A stretch of 64,000 nucleotides of DNA from contig NW_004624854.1 in assembly GCF_000247695.1 (NCBI RefSeq), positions 3,372,054 through 3,436,053 on the forward strand. The letters run 5' to 3'. Positions within the stretch are counted from its first letter, which is position 1; every line of letters begins with the position of its first letter. This document shows, piece after piece, positions 48,690-61,425 of the stretch. The notes beneath the pieces are model-generated. The model was not told where the DNA came from. It did not search any database and saw only the letters and a list, made by a program, of their open reading frames with translations. The translations under genes were made by a program, and so were the position numbers. The stretch is from Heterocephalus glaber. Taxonomy: Eukaryota; Chordata; Mammalia; Rodentia; Bathyergidae.

Positions 48690-48965
48690 GTATAGTAGAT
48701 GTTATGAAATAGAAAGAAAATGTTCATAGGGGAAGGGGACCTAGGGAGGGGATCAAGGGAAAGGAAAGACACGAAAGAAAAAAATTTGAAGATAAGAAGG
48801 AAAAATGGAAACAAAGATTATGCATACAGGGAGAGGTGGAGGGGTCGAAGGGAAGGCAGGGGAGTGGAAAAAATAAGAATTAAGATGTATTATGTACAGG
48901 CAAAAATTTCCATTGATGAGTGTGATCATAGTGCATACCTAAAATGGACCAATAAACTCAATTTT
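48690..48965 (+). mobile_element. Young-family L1 3' UTR, 5'-truncated
   Basis: A purine-rich 3' UTR, with 'acagggagaggtggaggggt' near 48827, then the terminus 'tacctaaaatggaccaataa' (48938). The 123-codon frame 48720-49091 is a translation of this UTR and not a gene. Confidence 0.8.
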
Positions 48966-49084
48966 AAAAAAATCCTACATGTTCTAAGCAGAGAGGCTAA
49001 AAGGAGACTGAAAAGGAGCAGGTGGCACCAAGGTTATAATGCAAGTACCCTCAGTCTCCCCAATGAGAGGAAACACCTACTTCC

Positions 49085-51640
49085 AGGCTGACTGATTCCT
49101 GAAAGCCAGCATTACTCTGATTCCCAAACCAGACACAGACCCAGCTGAAAAAGAAAACCACAGGCCAATCTCTTCAATGAATACAGATGCAAAAATCCTC
49201 AGTAAAATATTGGCAAATAGAATGCAGTAAATCATCAAAAGAATCATATATCATGACCCACTAGATTTCATCCCAGGAATGCAAGGATGGTTCAACATAC
49301 ACAAATGAATAAATGTAAAACACCAAATACACAGAAACAAGGACAAAAGCACATGATTAGACACATAAAGGGCTTTTGACAAGATCCAACACCAATTCAT
49401 GATAAAAATCCAGAAGAAAATAGATGGCTAAGGACCTTATCTCAATCTGATGAAAGCTATTTATGAAAAAATCAATGACCAACATCGTATTAAATGGGAA
49501 GAAATTGAGAGCTTTCTTCTAAAATCAGGAGCAAGGTAAGAATGCCCTGCCTGCTGTTTCTACTCCTGTTCAATATAGTACACTTGAAACATTAGCCAAA
49601 GCAATCATGCAAGAGAATTAAAAAGGATATGTACAGGAAAACAAAATATCAAATTATCATTATTTTCAGATAACATTATCCTTTACATAGAAGGCCAAAA
49701 TTTCCACTAAAATTTTCAAGAATAACCAAATTCAGCAGTGTTGCAGGATACAAAACCAACTCAGAGACATTAATAACATTTCTGTATACCAATAATTAAC
49801 TCATTGATAAAGAAATTGGGAAAACAGAAGCATTCTCAATAGCATGAAGACAATTTAAGTACCTAGAAATTGACCTAATGAAGGAAGTGAAAGCTCTCTA
49901 CAGTAAAACTATAAAACTCTGAAAAAGGACATTTAAGAGATTATCAGAAAATGGAAAGATGTCCCTGTTTCTGGATAGACAGAACCAATATTGTCAAAAT
50001 GGCCATACTTGCAAAATTGATATATAGATTTAATGCAATCTTAATCAAACTACCAACAGTTTTCCTCGCAGAACTAGAAAAGCCAACACTGAAGAACTGA
50101 AAAGCCAGTACTGAAATTCACATGGGACCAGAAGAGACCCAGAAGAGCAAAAGCAATCCTGAATAACAAGGGCAAAGCCAGAGGGTGTAGAATCCTCTCA
50201 AATTATATAAAAGGGTAATAATAAAACAGCACGGTACTGAAAACAGACATGTAAGTCAATGGAATTGAGTAGAGGAGGCAGAAACTACTGCAGACACTTT
50301 CAGCTTCCTGATATTTCAGAGACGGGCCAAAAACATATGCTGCAGGAAAGACAGGATCTTTAACAAGTAGTACTGGGAAAACTGGGCATCCACATGCAGA
50401 AGATTGATGCTGGGCTCATATCTCTTACCATGCTCTAAAATAAAATCAAAAGACATCAAAGATCAGAATATAGAAACAACCTGCTAGAAGATCAAATAGG
50501 TACAACTCTTGAAGTTATAGGTATAGGTAAGGACTTTCTGAACAGTACCCTAGTTTCATACAAAATAATACCAAGAGTTAATGAATAAAATTAAATCTAA
50601 TTAAAAGGCTTCAGTACAGCAAAGGAAACAAACAGAGTGAAGATAATCTACAGAATGAGAAAAAGTGTGCCAGCTACACCTCGGACAGAGGACTAACATC
50701 TAGAATACATAAAAGATTTTTTAAAATTAGACACCCCAAAATAAAAAACCCCATCAGAGAATGGGTAACTGAAATAAATAGATACTTCCCAGAAGGACAA
50801 ATACAAAAGGCCCATAAATGCATTAAAAAAAATGTTTGACACTTCTGACCATGAGAGAAATGCAAACTAAGAGTACTGAGATTTCATCTTATTCCAGAGA
50901 GAATGGTAATCACTAAGAACTCAAATAATAACAAATGCTGGTGAGACTGCAGGGAAAAAATAAACCTCATGAATTGTTGGTGGGAATGTAAACTAATATA
51001 ATCGTTATGGAAATCATTGGAGATTTCTCAAAGAACTAAAAATAAAACTTCCAATCAATCCAGCTATTCTCTTTCTAGGTATCTTCCCAAAGGAGTTAAA
51101 GAAATCATATTACAGTGATACATGCACTCCTACGTTTATAGCAGCACATTTCATAATAGCCAAATCTTGAAAAATGTCTATATATCCTTCAACAAATGAA
51201 TGAATAAAGAAAGTGTATTATTTATATTGTATTTATACATGATGAAATACTACTCTGCTATAAAGAAGGATAAATTCTAATCACATAGGAAAAATGGATG
51301 CACCTTGAAAACATAATGTGAAGTGAAATAAATCAGGCACACAAACTCAAATATTATATGGTTTATGTCATATGACACACAAACTTAAACATTATATGGT
51401 TTGTCTCATATGAGAAAAGCAAATAAAGAGCAAAATAAATGATAGATAAAAGGAAATAGGGACATCCTGGGAAAATGGGAGGGGACCAGGAGATGAAGGC
51501 AAAGGGGAAGTGGGGGGAAGGGGACTCAAAAAAAAAAAGAATTGAGGTGTATCATGCACATGTACCCGATACTCACAATGAAAGTAGTCATTATCTGTGG
51601 CTGACATGTACTAATAAATAAGTTAATTAATTAATTGATT
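49085..51640 (+). mobile_element. L1, 3' half: RT domain to 3' UTR
   Basis: Sense L1 from the RT domain ('caggccaatctcttcaatga', 49161; 'tttcatcccaggaatgcaag', 49266) through the cysteine-rich end ('gttggtgggaatgtaaacta', 50977) to a 3' UTR ending 'gacatgtactaataaataag' (51603). The RT active-site box reads FSDN in place of FADD (49673-49684). A 38-bp tandem duplication sits at 51338-51413. There are many stops; this family is intermediate in age. It matches the 3' ends at 6.7-7.1 kb and 59.6-59.9 kb. Confidence 0.85.
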
Positions 51641-52937
51641 AAAAATAATATAATTGCCAATGGAACATATGACAAAACATAAAATTAAGTGTAAATAGGC
51701 CAAATATGTAATTACTTAATATTTAAATAGAAGACAGGGAATGTAAAACTGGATTATTGGTTGAAGCACAATGCAATCCATGTTTTAGACTTGCTTAATC
51801 TTTCATGAAAATTTCTTTGCATAAATAAAGCATGATACTTCAGCTTTTATTCAGCCAATGTATGACATGCTATCATATGATAATTGCTCATTAATCTTTC
51901 CATCTATCTGAAATTAAAGAGTATGTCTTATTACCACGTCTGAATACTCATAGGCTCTTAAAACAGCCTATAATAAATCAACTCTCTAGTGTTTGATCAG
52001 TCTACCTACTGTTGATATAGCTACTAGTATATCACAGGAAATTTCTGTTCCCACAGAACCTACATTTCTAATGGAACAAAAAATTAATAAGCAAGTAACT
52101 CTAACAGATACCAGTAGATAGTATCTCCTGAAGGTGGCCAGGGGAAGAATCATGGATACAGTCTGTCAGATCACAGCTGAATGAAGAGACATAAGAATGG
52201 GAAGAAATAAGAATCTAGTGGGGAAGAACAGTAAATGTTATTCTCTGTGATGTGGAGAATGATTGCAAGACTCTGTGTAAAAGAGAATACTGTTCTGTAC
52301 TTTTTAGCTTTGTGGACATCTAATAATTTCACTTGATATTTGGGTAACTTGATACTCACACAATGAATTACTGGGACACTGTATGTGAAAAAGGATCATA
52401 GCTCCTAGGCCTTCAAGGATTACAGTAGCTAGATTTTGGATGTATTTTGCATGAATACCATGCATGAGTTATTGAGTTTGCATGACTTATATGACGAAAT
52501 GAAATAAGTGAAGGGAGACAATGGGCTTTCACTTAATCAAGTGGGAAAACAGCACTTTGATTTATTGAGATGGCCTAATGTGCACCTTGCAATTTACTGC
52601 ATGTAGGTATGCTATCAATATCATTAACCAGAGTTTTCTCCCCCGGGAAATCAGGAAAGCATTTGAAAATTGTATAATTTATATAATGACTAGGAAAAAT
52701 AAAATACTATTAATCTGATTTATAATTTTAATCTACATGTTTCAAATACGGATATGAGAACACTGTCTTATTACTGTTTATATCTATGACATTTTCATTA
52801 TTTTGGAAGTTATAAAATATAGCTAACATTCTGAGATGAAATCTACTTTTATTTATGTGATCTGATAATTTGTAGTAAGTGTTCATTTTTGAGGATTACT
52901 AGTCTAAAAATGGGGCAAACATGTCCTTTTAAAGTTT
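51641..52937. other. 1.3 kb, no gene recognised
   Basis: AT-rich, no named repeat. Confidence 0.35.
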
Positions 52938-53028
52938 TTTAAAATTTATTTTTGTAGTGCTGGGTGTCAAACCAAGGGCCTCATACATGCTAGAAAAGTT
53001 CTTTAGCACTGAGTTACATGCCCCACCC
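52938..53028 (-). mobile_element. ID-type tRNA-derived SINE unit (antisense)
   Basis: Antisense ID landmarks: 'tgctgggtgtcaaaccaagg' (52958) covers the B box region and 'ctttagcactgagttacatg' (53001) the A box region. It is more decayed than the six plus-strand copies and may be the tail half of a B1-dID dimer, the same type as at 18296-18523. Confidence 0.65.
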
Positions 53029-53224
53029 TACACTGTAGTTAGAATGTCTCAAAACTCACTAGAAATATGCACTTATATACGATCTCACATACAACCTCAT
53101 TTTAATTGAATAATTTTGTCTTCAAGATAATGTATTATACATGTTTACCAGATGTGCCTCTGTACATGCACAGTACTAGAATAAAGCTAAAATACTAAGG
53201 CAATTGCCCACTTGATTATACAAT

Positions 53225-53410
53225 GTTTTTCAGGTTTTCATATGAAAATATAGAACCCAAGAGACAGAGGGCAGTGGTGGGGGGGGGGAGAAAAGGGGAA
53301 GAGGGAGTGAAGAAATTAGGATGCTCTACGTAGATGTACCTATGCCCCATGATGAATGCAATCACTATGTTCTGCAAATGTTTGCTAATGAAAATGTTTA
53401 AAAGGAAAAG
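53225..53410 (+). mobile_element. Old L1 3' UTR, short
   Basis: A purine-rich stretch with a G-run at 53277-53288, then 'catgatgaatgcaatcacta' (53347) and an A-rich end, the order of a rodent L1 3' UTR. Confidence 0.55.
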
Positions 53411-54129
53411 GAAAATATGGCATCCAGGTCTCACTTTTGCCACATTCTGCTTTTAGCATTCACTTTACAAGTCACTTAGATTTTGTATGTATTCCATTTC
53501 CCCCTTTCAAAAAACATGTACAAGATCTCTGACTATTTGACTTATTGAGACCAGTAAGTGTATATAATGTTGTTCAATTATTGTCCTCATTGTTATTTGC
53601 ATAATGGCCCATAATTATTAAACAGAAACAGAAAATCCCAATAATTAAGTTATATATTACATGTTTAAAGTAGAGGTACTAGTGTTTCTAGGTAGGTTGG
53701 AGCCCTTCAGAACAGGCTGAAAGTCATTCCTAATGGTCTTAAATTTCCATCTGAATACAGGTAAATAGATTCCATAAAATTCTTAAACATCATAATTTGA
53801 AGAGAGGATGAATTGTGGAAATACCAAGGATTAAAGGAACTAACATTCTAGAGAGGGAAGAGGTTCTAAAGGGAAATATTTGTCTTTTCCACTGCTACTT
53901 TTCTGAGGTATTTATTTCATAGAATCATCTGGCAGCTAAGAAATTGGAAATCCCAGAATATGAGAGTCATTTAAACTTTGAAAACCTACCAGTATATTTG
54001 AGCAGATAAATATAAAAATTAAGAGAAATCGTGATTTCAGCAGATGCAAAAGTATTGGTGGAACATTCATACCCATGGATGAGAAGCTAGTGGACAACTC
54101 TCAGTAGAAAGAAATTTCATTTGCTGGTA
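53411..54129. other. Unrecognised, no gene seen
   Basis: No repeat or gene recognised. Confidence 0.35.
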
Positions 54130-54415
54130 CTGACGATCAAACCAACCTGGAACATGGTTGGAAATGGAGGCCATCACAGTGAGTGAAGATGGCAGACACA
54201 GAAAGAGAAGGATCAAGTGGTCCCTCGTATGTGCGAACTAAAATCAACCCAGCAAATGACCTAGAAACAGGGTAGGATGCAGTGGGCAGGATGGGTATAG
54301 AATGGGAGTGGGCACGTGCAATGCAGGAGATATGCTTGCAAGGAAGTATCACTGAGACTCACTAATTTGTACAACTAACACAAGTTAATATTTATAATAA
54401 AAATGATCAAATAAG
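54130..54415 (+). mobile_element. Old L1 3' end
   Basis: 'aatggaggccatcacagtga' (54163) then 'ggcagacacagaaagagaag' (54191) match the ORF2-end/3' UTR landmark in which an L1 frame reads '...GGHHSE'. An A-rich end follows near 54400. No TSD identified. Confidence 0.6.
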
Positions 54416-55079
54416 AACCTGTGGAAACATCTTACACAATTAGGAGGTTTTATATTTTTCCCATCGTTACTGGGAACAAGCCCACCCGCCCCTTTTATTG
54501 TTGTTATTCAACTTTTCCCTGGAAGCAACCTAGCCAATGCCAAAGGAAAAAGAGAAAAGTAAAAATGTAATGAAATAACAAGTAAAATGTACTAGGAAGA
54601 TAGGAGGGTCAGTCAGACATGTATTACTTTGACGAATATCTAAAATAATCTACATAAAACTATTAAAATAAATATATTTAACAAAGCCACTTGATTTAAA
54701 GTCATTATATAAATATATGTGTTTCTTTATAACAGGAAAAAATAAGTAGAAACTAAAATAAATGTACATGATTTAAAAGAGAAATGAAAACAACAAATAT
54801 ACAACAAATAAATATAAAAGATACATGGTATCATTCACTTGGTAAATACAAAATTCATTAATACAAATAAAACAATTACTTAATGAATGAAATGTCTTAG
54901 CTATTGGACAATGAATACTATAACAAAATTGACCTTCCTGAAATACATTATATTGTACAAAAAGTCAATTCAAAATATTCAATTGTTAATGTTCTGTAAC
55001 AAGTAAATCTACAAGATGATGCTAAAACCTACAGAGAAATACAAAGATTGCTGAATATTGAAGGATGTCTTGAACTATT
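54416..55079. other. AT-rich, unrecognised
   Basis: Possibly more decayed L1 leading into the next fragment, but no landmark is secure. Confidence 0.3.
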
Positions 55080-55460
55080 AACTTGATTATTTAAGTTTAA
55101 GATAAAGTTATAGAAATTAAATCAGACAGTGGTACAAAGATAGAGCAGTAGAACAATAGGACATGATGGAGGCTAGAAACAGAACCAGATCATGGATCAT
55201 TTCACTTTGATAAGAAGATACTTTAGATATTGGAGAAAATGTGATGTTTTCAGTAGTCTGAGTCAGTGAGATACATTGATAAGTGGAAAGATAGATGACA
55301 GAAAGATTGCAAACTAAAACTAAAGTTGAACCCATGCCATACACAAAACCAAATTCCAGATGAAATGTAACTCTAAATACAAAAAGTATGTAAATGTAGC
55401 TTTTAGAAGGACATATCCCATTACTGCGGAGTAAGCAAAAATTATTGAGACAGGAAAAAT
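55080..55460 (+). mobile_element. Old L1 ORF2 C-terminal fragment
   Basis: 'cagtggtacaaagatagagc' (55126) and 'aaagttgaacccatgccata' (55321) are sense landmarks of the ORF2 segment after the RT domain, as in the 4.0-4.26 kb fragment. Heavily decayed. Confidence 0.6.
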
Positions 55461-55544
55461 GTTAACCTTAAAGAAAAAATGGTAAATTCAGCTGTATTCT
55501 AATTATGACATGTTTTCACCAAAGCATAAAATTCAGAGTATCAA

Positions 55545-55625
55545 GGGCCTGGGATTTAGCTCACTGGTGTCATGCCTGCTTTGCAAGCAAAAAGATTGTG
55601 AGTTTGATCCCTGGTACAAAAAGAA
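55545..55625 (+). mobile_element. ID-like tRNA-derived SINE
   Basis: A box ('tagctcactgg'), B box ('gtttgatccc') and a short A-tail. An exact 17-bp TSD 'aaaattcagagtatcaa' lies at 55528-55544 and 55626-55642. Confidence 0.93.
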
Positions 55626-55642
55626 AAAATTCAGAGTATCAA

Positions 55643-56559
55643 AAGGTAATTCAGAGCATTGTATACTTACGTGCATAAATCTAGGCCTATATATATAAAT
55701 GCATATATACACCCCACATATACATGTTTGTGCATATATGTTCTCACACACATATTCATAGGAAAATTAGATACAGTACATGCATATTAATATAAAAACA
55801 GAATGCTGTATTTAAAATTATGCTAAATATCATGTAAAGCTACCAGAGCATATTTAGATTTATAGTGAATATATAGAGAGTGAGAGACAGAAAAAGAGAC
55901 AGAGAGACTGATTCCATTTATGTCCATTTAACTTTAAATTTACTTTAATGTGAAGTCTTAGTTAAGTTAAAAATAAATTTAACTTTAACTGTAAAGCCAG
56001 TGTAGAAGAATAACAACTTAAAGTCAAAGATAATCCTGTACACCTAATAAACTAGCTGGAAGAAAATGCTAAATTTGATGGTTATGTAAATCAACTGTGG
56101 TAGGAGGATAATTATACAAGTTGGACAACGAATTGTGTTCTCTAACATGGACTATCTCGTAACCCAGGGATTTCACGCTCAGCACTACAACCTGGGGTGC
56201 GTGAATGTGTTCAGGAGAAGCCATGTGTGAGGTGCTTCTGACAGCATTGTTTTCAGGGTACTCAAACTGCAAAACAGCTCCTCATGCACACAAATGTGCA
56301 CTGGGTAAAAGATAAGGAATTAATTGTGGTTAGTTCAAATAGTAAAATTTCATACAACAAAGTAAATGAACAAATTACAATTACACATAGCAGTATAGCT
56401 TATTCTCAAAAACATAATAATCAACTAAATACCAAGGTACAAGAATAATTCTAGTAATATAACATTTAAACACTAATAAAGTTAATCTAGAGTTTTGGTA
56501 GCCCACACAATGTTTAGGTTTTTGTTGATAGTAGCTGGAAACAGGGGGTTAGACTACCA
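55643..56559. other. No gene; AT and GA simple repeats
   Basis: Imperfect alternating AT/CA sequence at 55684-55765 and a GA-rich tract at 55873-55911. The remainder is unrecognised. Confidence 0.4.
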
Positions 56560-56697
56560 GGGTGCTGTAAATATTTATTACATGATTAATTTGCTTATTA
56601 TAAAAGTGTTCAATTGGGGGAAATTACCAAACTGTGCACTTATTATTTTGCCCTTTTTATATGTATGTTATACTTCAAATGTTCAATAAAGTAAACT
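56560..56697 (+). mobile_element. Possible L1M 3' terminus
   Basis: 'accaaactgtgcacttatta' (56626) and 'gttatacttcaaatgttcaa' (56667) follow the order of the L1M 3' UTR end. Short and diverged. Confidence 0.45.
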
Positions 56698-58950
56698 AAT
56701 TTATTTTAGAAATTGTTAGAGTATACAGAGAAGTCTGTGAGATGGAGTGTTTTGGGCTTTAAAAAATTCATAACACATTGCTGCTTTTGAAGGAACAGAA
56801 TTACAAAAATAACTGTTGATGTGCATAATTTTCCTATTAATATATAGATTCTTATCTAACAGAATTTCATAGAAACAAATGAGCTTTCTTTCAAAGATAT
56901 GCAAATGTTAATGGCAGTTACAGGAATATAACGAGGAAGATAAGCACTTCCTAGCATGAAACTCTCTTGGCTCACACAGGAGGAAAGAAAGGCATTGGAA
57001 AATTAATAGCTGCAGTTATGTGCCAACTACTTAAGTCCTGATCTGTCAGCACCATAGATACATTCAAGAAAGTGTTGAATGAATTGCACTGGAGTGTCTT
57101 ATTCGAACTATACACATTCTTCACTCTCAATACCCAGTAACCTTCTCAAAGATGCATATTACAAGTTTAGTGTAAGTCACTCTTAGCTTGGTATTTACCC
57201 TATTTCTCACACTGGGTAGGGGTAGTGGTAGAGAGGTAAAAATCACTTGTGTATAGTCTCAGGCAAGTCATTTTATATTGTTTCCTGTGCATCTCTTCCC
57301 CTGTTTCCCCATAGCTTTTCTTGAAGTAGCCAGAATGTCCTGATATCTCAAGAACAGCTACCCCTCCACCCTCTATGCCTTAATTATCACACGGGGAAGT
57401 TGGTACTTCATTGGAGTTTTAGCAGTGGGGCTAATTTAATTACTATACTCTCTTGATTTTTATCAAAGATTTGGGGATGATGTCAGACAAGGATCATCAA
57501 GTTGTTGCCCTTTAGATGGAAGTTTCATTGTGAGAGATGAATAAAACATTTCAAACAGGATCATGAAATTTTGACAATTAGCACCATTATTACCTCTGTA
57601 AGTCAATTTTATTCAAAATAGGTTCTTTGGGAAAATAATGTAGATGTTAAATTTTACATGAAATATCAGATAATTTTGGATTGAAATAAATGTTCAGGCT
57701 TTAATAAAAAGTACTTATCAGAGCCCTTCTTTATAGTATTAATCTGTCTGGGATATGTCATGCAGTATCTCCTGGAATTACTTGATCTCATTAGGTCTTT
57801 TATTTTTTCCCATGGACATTTTTATAATTAGTGTTCCAGAGAAATGCCTTTGACATTGAGAGGTGCTCATATACTTTTTAATGGTGTGTAGTTAAAAATG
57901 AAATATAGAACCATAATCGTATTATTTATTTTACATGTCAAAGGAGATACACTTGTGCATTGAACTGGTGCTAAAACTCTTCCTAAATTAAAGGAGCGTA
58001 GCATTGTACATAGTAGAAGAATCCAATAGCTAACAAAATATGATGTCTCACCCAAGATTTTTACCCCCAAAATAGACTAGAAATAAAGAAATCTTTCACA
58101 TACACTTGATAAAGCCAAATTAGACATCAAATAGAAAAACATGAAAGGCAATGGCAGTCAAACCAGACTGATGCAAAGTGGGGAATGTGTCATTTTTTCG
58201 ATAGACGAGTTGGATCTGCACCCTGAAATGCAGGTGAGCATGGTAAAGACACTGGCAAAGCATTTCCCAGGTCACTGCTCCTTTCTGGGCCAGACACCAC
58301 CACTGCAGACTTGATTTGCCATGTGTCTACTAAGACTTGATCACATGTTCACACCTGTCAGGAACGTAAAATGTGGAGAAAAGGATAACAGGGATCAATC
58401 AGGTGTTCCTGAGAACACCACAGAGGTCAGCCATGGAAACCTGTTCCAATTTGATTTTTCTCAAATGGATTAAGTCTAAGTAGAAAACATATATTACTCT
58501 CAGGGTAATTCAAGAAGTGTGTAATAATGTAACTAATTATAAAAGTGCAGGGATGAAATGGACACCACAGATAATGCAGGAGAGATTCATGCTATTACAA
58601 GCAGAGCACTCTACCACTTTTGAAAACGATAGGGTCATGGATTGCAGCCTGAGGAGGTACTAAGTTCTTGTTGTAACAGAAAAGGACTGCATCCCCACGG
58701 CTACACCCTCCTCTGATCTCATGCAGGACGGAAGAACACAGCAGGAAGTACTGGACCAGGCAGCCTACTGATATGCCCACACAGCTTGTCACCTAGAGAG
58801 GCACGGACACACCTCAGACTCAGGAACCAGTGGAAAATCACTAAAAACAGCAGGTCAGTCTTCATTAGAAATCCAACAATGCTCAACCAAATAAAGCAAG
58901 GCAAGTTATTTTGAATTCTAAAATTAAATTTCCTAGTTAGGTATGAGTGT
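56698..58950. other. 2.25 kb, no gene or repeat recognised
   Basis: Likely old single-copy DNA. Open frames do not exceed 67 codons. Confidence 0.4.
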
Positions 58951-59062
58951 TTCCTTCCTTCCTTCCTTCATTTCTTCCTTTCTTCCTTCCTTCCTTCCTT
59001 CCTCTCTTTCTCTCTCCTTCCTTGTCTCCCTCTCTCCTGTCTTTCCTCTCTTCTCTTTTTTT
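58951..59062. repeat. (TTCC)n microsatellite grading into CT-rich DNA
   Basis: Two blocks of TTCC units (58951-58970 and about 58982-59003) followed by mixed C/T sequence. Confidence 0.92.
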
Positions 59063-59644
59063 CCCATTTCCTCTTGGCTCTCAGAAGAAATGTTTGTTGT
59101 ACCACATATATGATAATGTCTGTTTTTGTTACTTTTTCCTATTAGCTGATTGGGATTGAAATATCAGGTATGAAATTGGAGATGCAGGTTTCAGAATGGC
59201 TTAAACTAAGCTTCCTCACCACGTTTAACTTGGTTTAATTAGAGCTGTGAGTTAATGAAAATGGCTAATCTGAAAAACCTCCAAACTCCAATAGGTTATT
59301 ACCCCTTTATCTCCTAATCCTTTCATGAACGATTATGATATGTATCCATTGTGTGAAGCTAGTTTTTCTCACTTATGTTCAAGAAATTTTTTGATTAGGG
59401 TGTAAATATATACATGGTACAAATTCATTTACAGGAAGTGAAATTTAATTCCATAAGGAAAAGTAACATGTTACCTTTCAAATTTCTGAATTAATTTATG
59501 TTGATGTCTGAGGCCTCGCTTTCCACTTTATTCACCGCTCATATTTCATTTTACAAAAATCTTCCTGATGACCAAGTGTTTATTAAAATGCTGCCAGGTC
59601 TTTCCTCACTGATGCTGCCAAACAACTGCACACTGAAAAGTAAA
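59063..59644. other. Unrecognised, no gene seen
   Basis: No repeat or gene recognised. Confidence 0.35.
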
Positions 59645-59882
59645 TTTTAAAATTGAGACTATAATGTTAAGTGAAATAAATCAGACACACAAACTTAAAT
59701 ATTCTATGGTTTCTTTTATACAAGAAACCTAAAACATAAATAAAGAGCAGAAAAAAAGGCTGATAACAGGAAGTAGGAAGATATGTCTTTACCAAATGGG
59801 AAGCAGATGAATAGTTGGAAGGCAGGGGAGGGTGGGGGACACGATGTGCTACAATCATGTACTAATAAAAATAAAGTCTTCT
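59645..59882 (+). mobile_element. L1 3' UTR, 5'-truncated
   Basis: 'ttaagtgaaataaatcagac' (59668), 'ataaataaagagcagaaaaa' (59735) and the terminus 'catgtactaataaaaataaa' (59855) match the 51.3-51.64 kb copy, the same intermediate-age family. Confidence 0.75.
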
Positions 59883-61323
59883 TTAAAACAGCAGAAGTGC
59901 CCTGTAATCTCTTCTGCTTTTTCCACCTTCCTACAATAGGAATGGTGAACCCACTCTATTTTCGAAATCCCCCTTCTAAGTGAAACCAGATACGTGTTGC
60001 TCATAACCACTAGGGGAGAGTTTGTGGGTAGGACTGGGCATGACATGCAGTATTGATAGCAATGTTGAGCACACCAACTGAGCCAGATTCCTGAGCATGT
60101 GTGTAGGGTGATCTTACTCCCTGGCTGACACCAAACTCTCCTGGCTTATCCTGGGCAATTTCCATTTACACAGTTTTCTCAGTTTGATTATTAATTAATT
60201 CTACCCTTCTCTTTGTTTTTCAGCAATCCTGACTTGGCTAATAAAGACTAACATATTTATAAGAATATTATTTGTTGAGTATTAACAAATATTACATACA
60301 AAAAAGACTTGAGGGTCATTATCATTCAAGAATGTTGGGTAAAGAATATTTGAATAATTTTTTTATTTTCTAAGTGTATTGTGATAACTTACTATGATAA
60401 CATATATTGTGATTTTTCCCAAAGGTTGATTTGGTATAACATATTGACCAGTCTTATTTCATAATAAATTCTTTTCCATGGAGAATATCTGGATGAATAA
60501 GTAAACTTTGGGAAATAATAATCTAATAAAATAAGTCTTTGCTCAGACATATTCTGAACCAGCGGCTTTGTCTGGTAGCTCCTTTCTGCCAGTGGTCAGA
60601 TCATGCACCAAGGGCAGCTGTATTATTTGTCATCCAAACAGGGAAAATTAAAAGTAAAAGAGTCTATGATGAATGATTACACACAGGCAAAAGCTAAACG
60701 TGGGACTATGCCGGATGAGCCTATTTAAAAATTTAGTATCTCCAAACTGAATAAATGCCATACAAGTTGCTCATCTTTGACAGTTTAAAGGGCTACAAAA
60801 CTACATAAACTACAGTTAAATACTGAGAATATGCATCTGGATTCACAAAGTACTCATGAACATGTTGCTTCATTTACAAACTTTTGTTTAGAAAGGTTCT
60901 GCAGAGTTTGGTCAGGTAAAGATACAATGTAACACTGACTTCTACTCCTGAAGGTGAAAATAAGCCTAGTCACTATCATCAATGACTATTACAGCTTTAC
61001 TTTAATATATTTATGCGCATTGCTGCCAACAGTTATTATTAAAAATGTAAAATGAAAAGAATATATTAGGCATTTTCAGAGTTCATTGAACAAATTAATA
61101 CTATAATAAACTTCACAATGAATTAAAGAAGGACACATGAGACTTAAAAGAATAAAAGTTCTACTCATCTTAATGTGAAAAGACTGGTCACAATTGATAA
61201 CAGTAAGTCCTAGACACAGACGAATGTGTAATTTCCACACAAATACTATCTTTAGGGGTATTGCATCCTGATGAGAAATTATTCTACTTTATTAGGAATT
61301 TGCCAGACTCTTTATCTTTGTTT
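59883..61323. other. 1.4 kb, no gene recognised
   Basis: No repeat or gene recognised. Confidence 0.35.
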
Positions 61324-61332
61324 AAAAATCCA

Positions 61333-61416
61333 GGGCCAGGGATTTAGCTCAGTGGTTTCGCCTCTTGCTGCGCAAGTGCAAGGACCCGAGTTCAATCCCT
61401 GGTACCAAAAAAAAAA
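61333..61416 (+). mobile_element. ID-like tRNA-derived SINE
   Basis: A box ('tagctcagtgg'), B box ('gttcaatccc') and a clean A-tail. TSD 'aaaaatcca' at 61324-61332 and 61417-61425; the A-rich TSD blurs the right edge. Confidence 0.9.
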
Positions 61417-61425
61417 AAAAATCCA

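Noticed and set aside
48430..49091. Frames of 99 and 123 codons on the plus strand
   Set aside because: The first covers the GC-rich unknown segment without a domain; the second is a translation of a purine-rich L1 3' UTR.
56698..58950. Search for a hidden gene in the longest repeat-poor right-hand stretch
   Set aside because: No frame exceeds 67 codons, and I saw no exon-like conserved motif.
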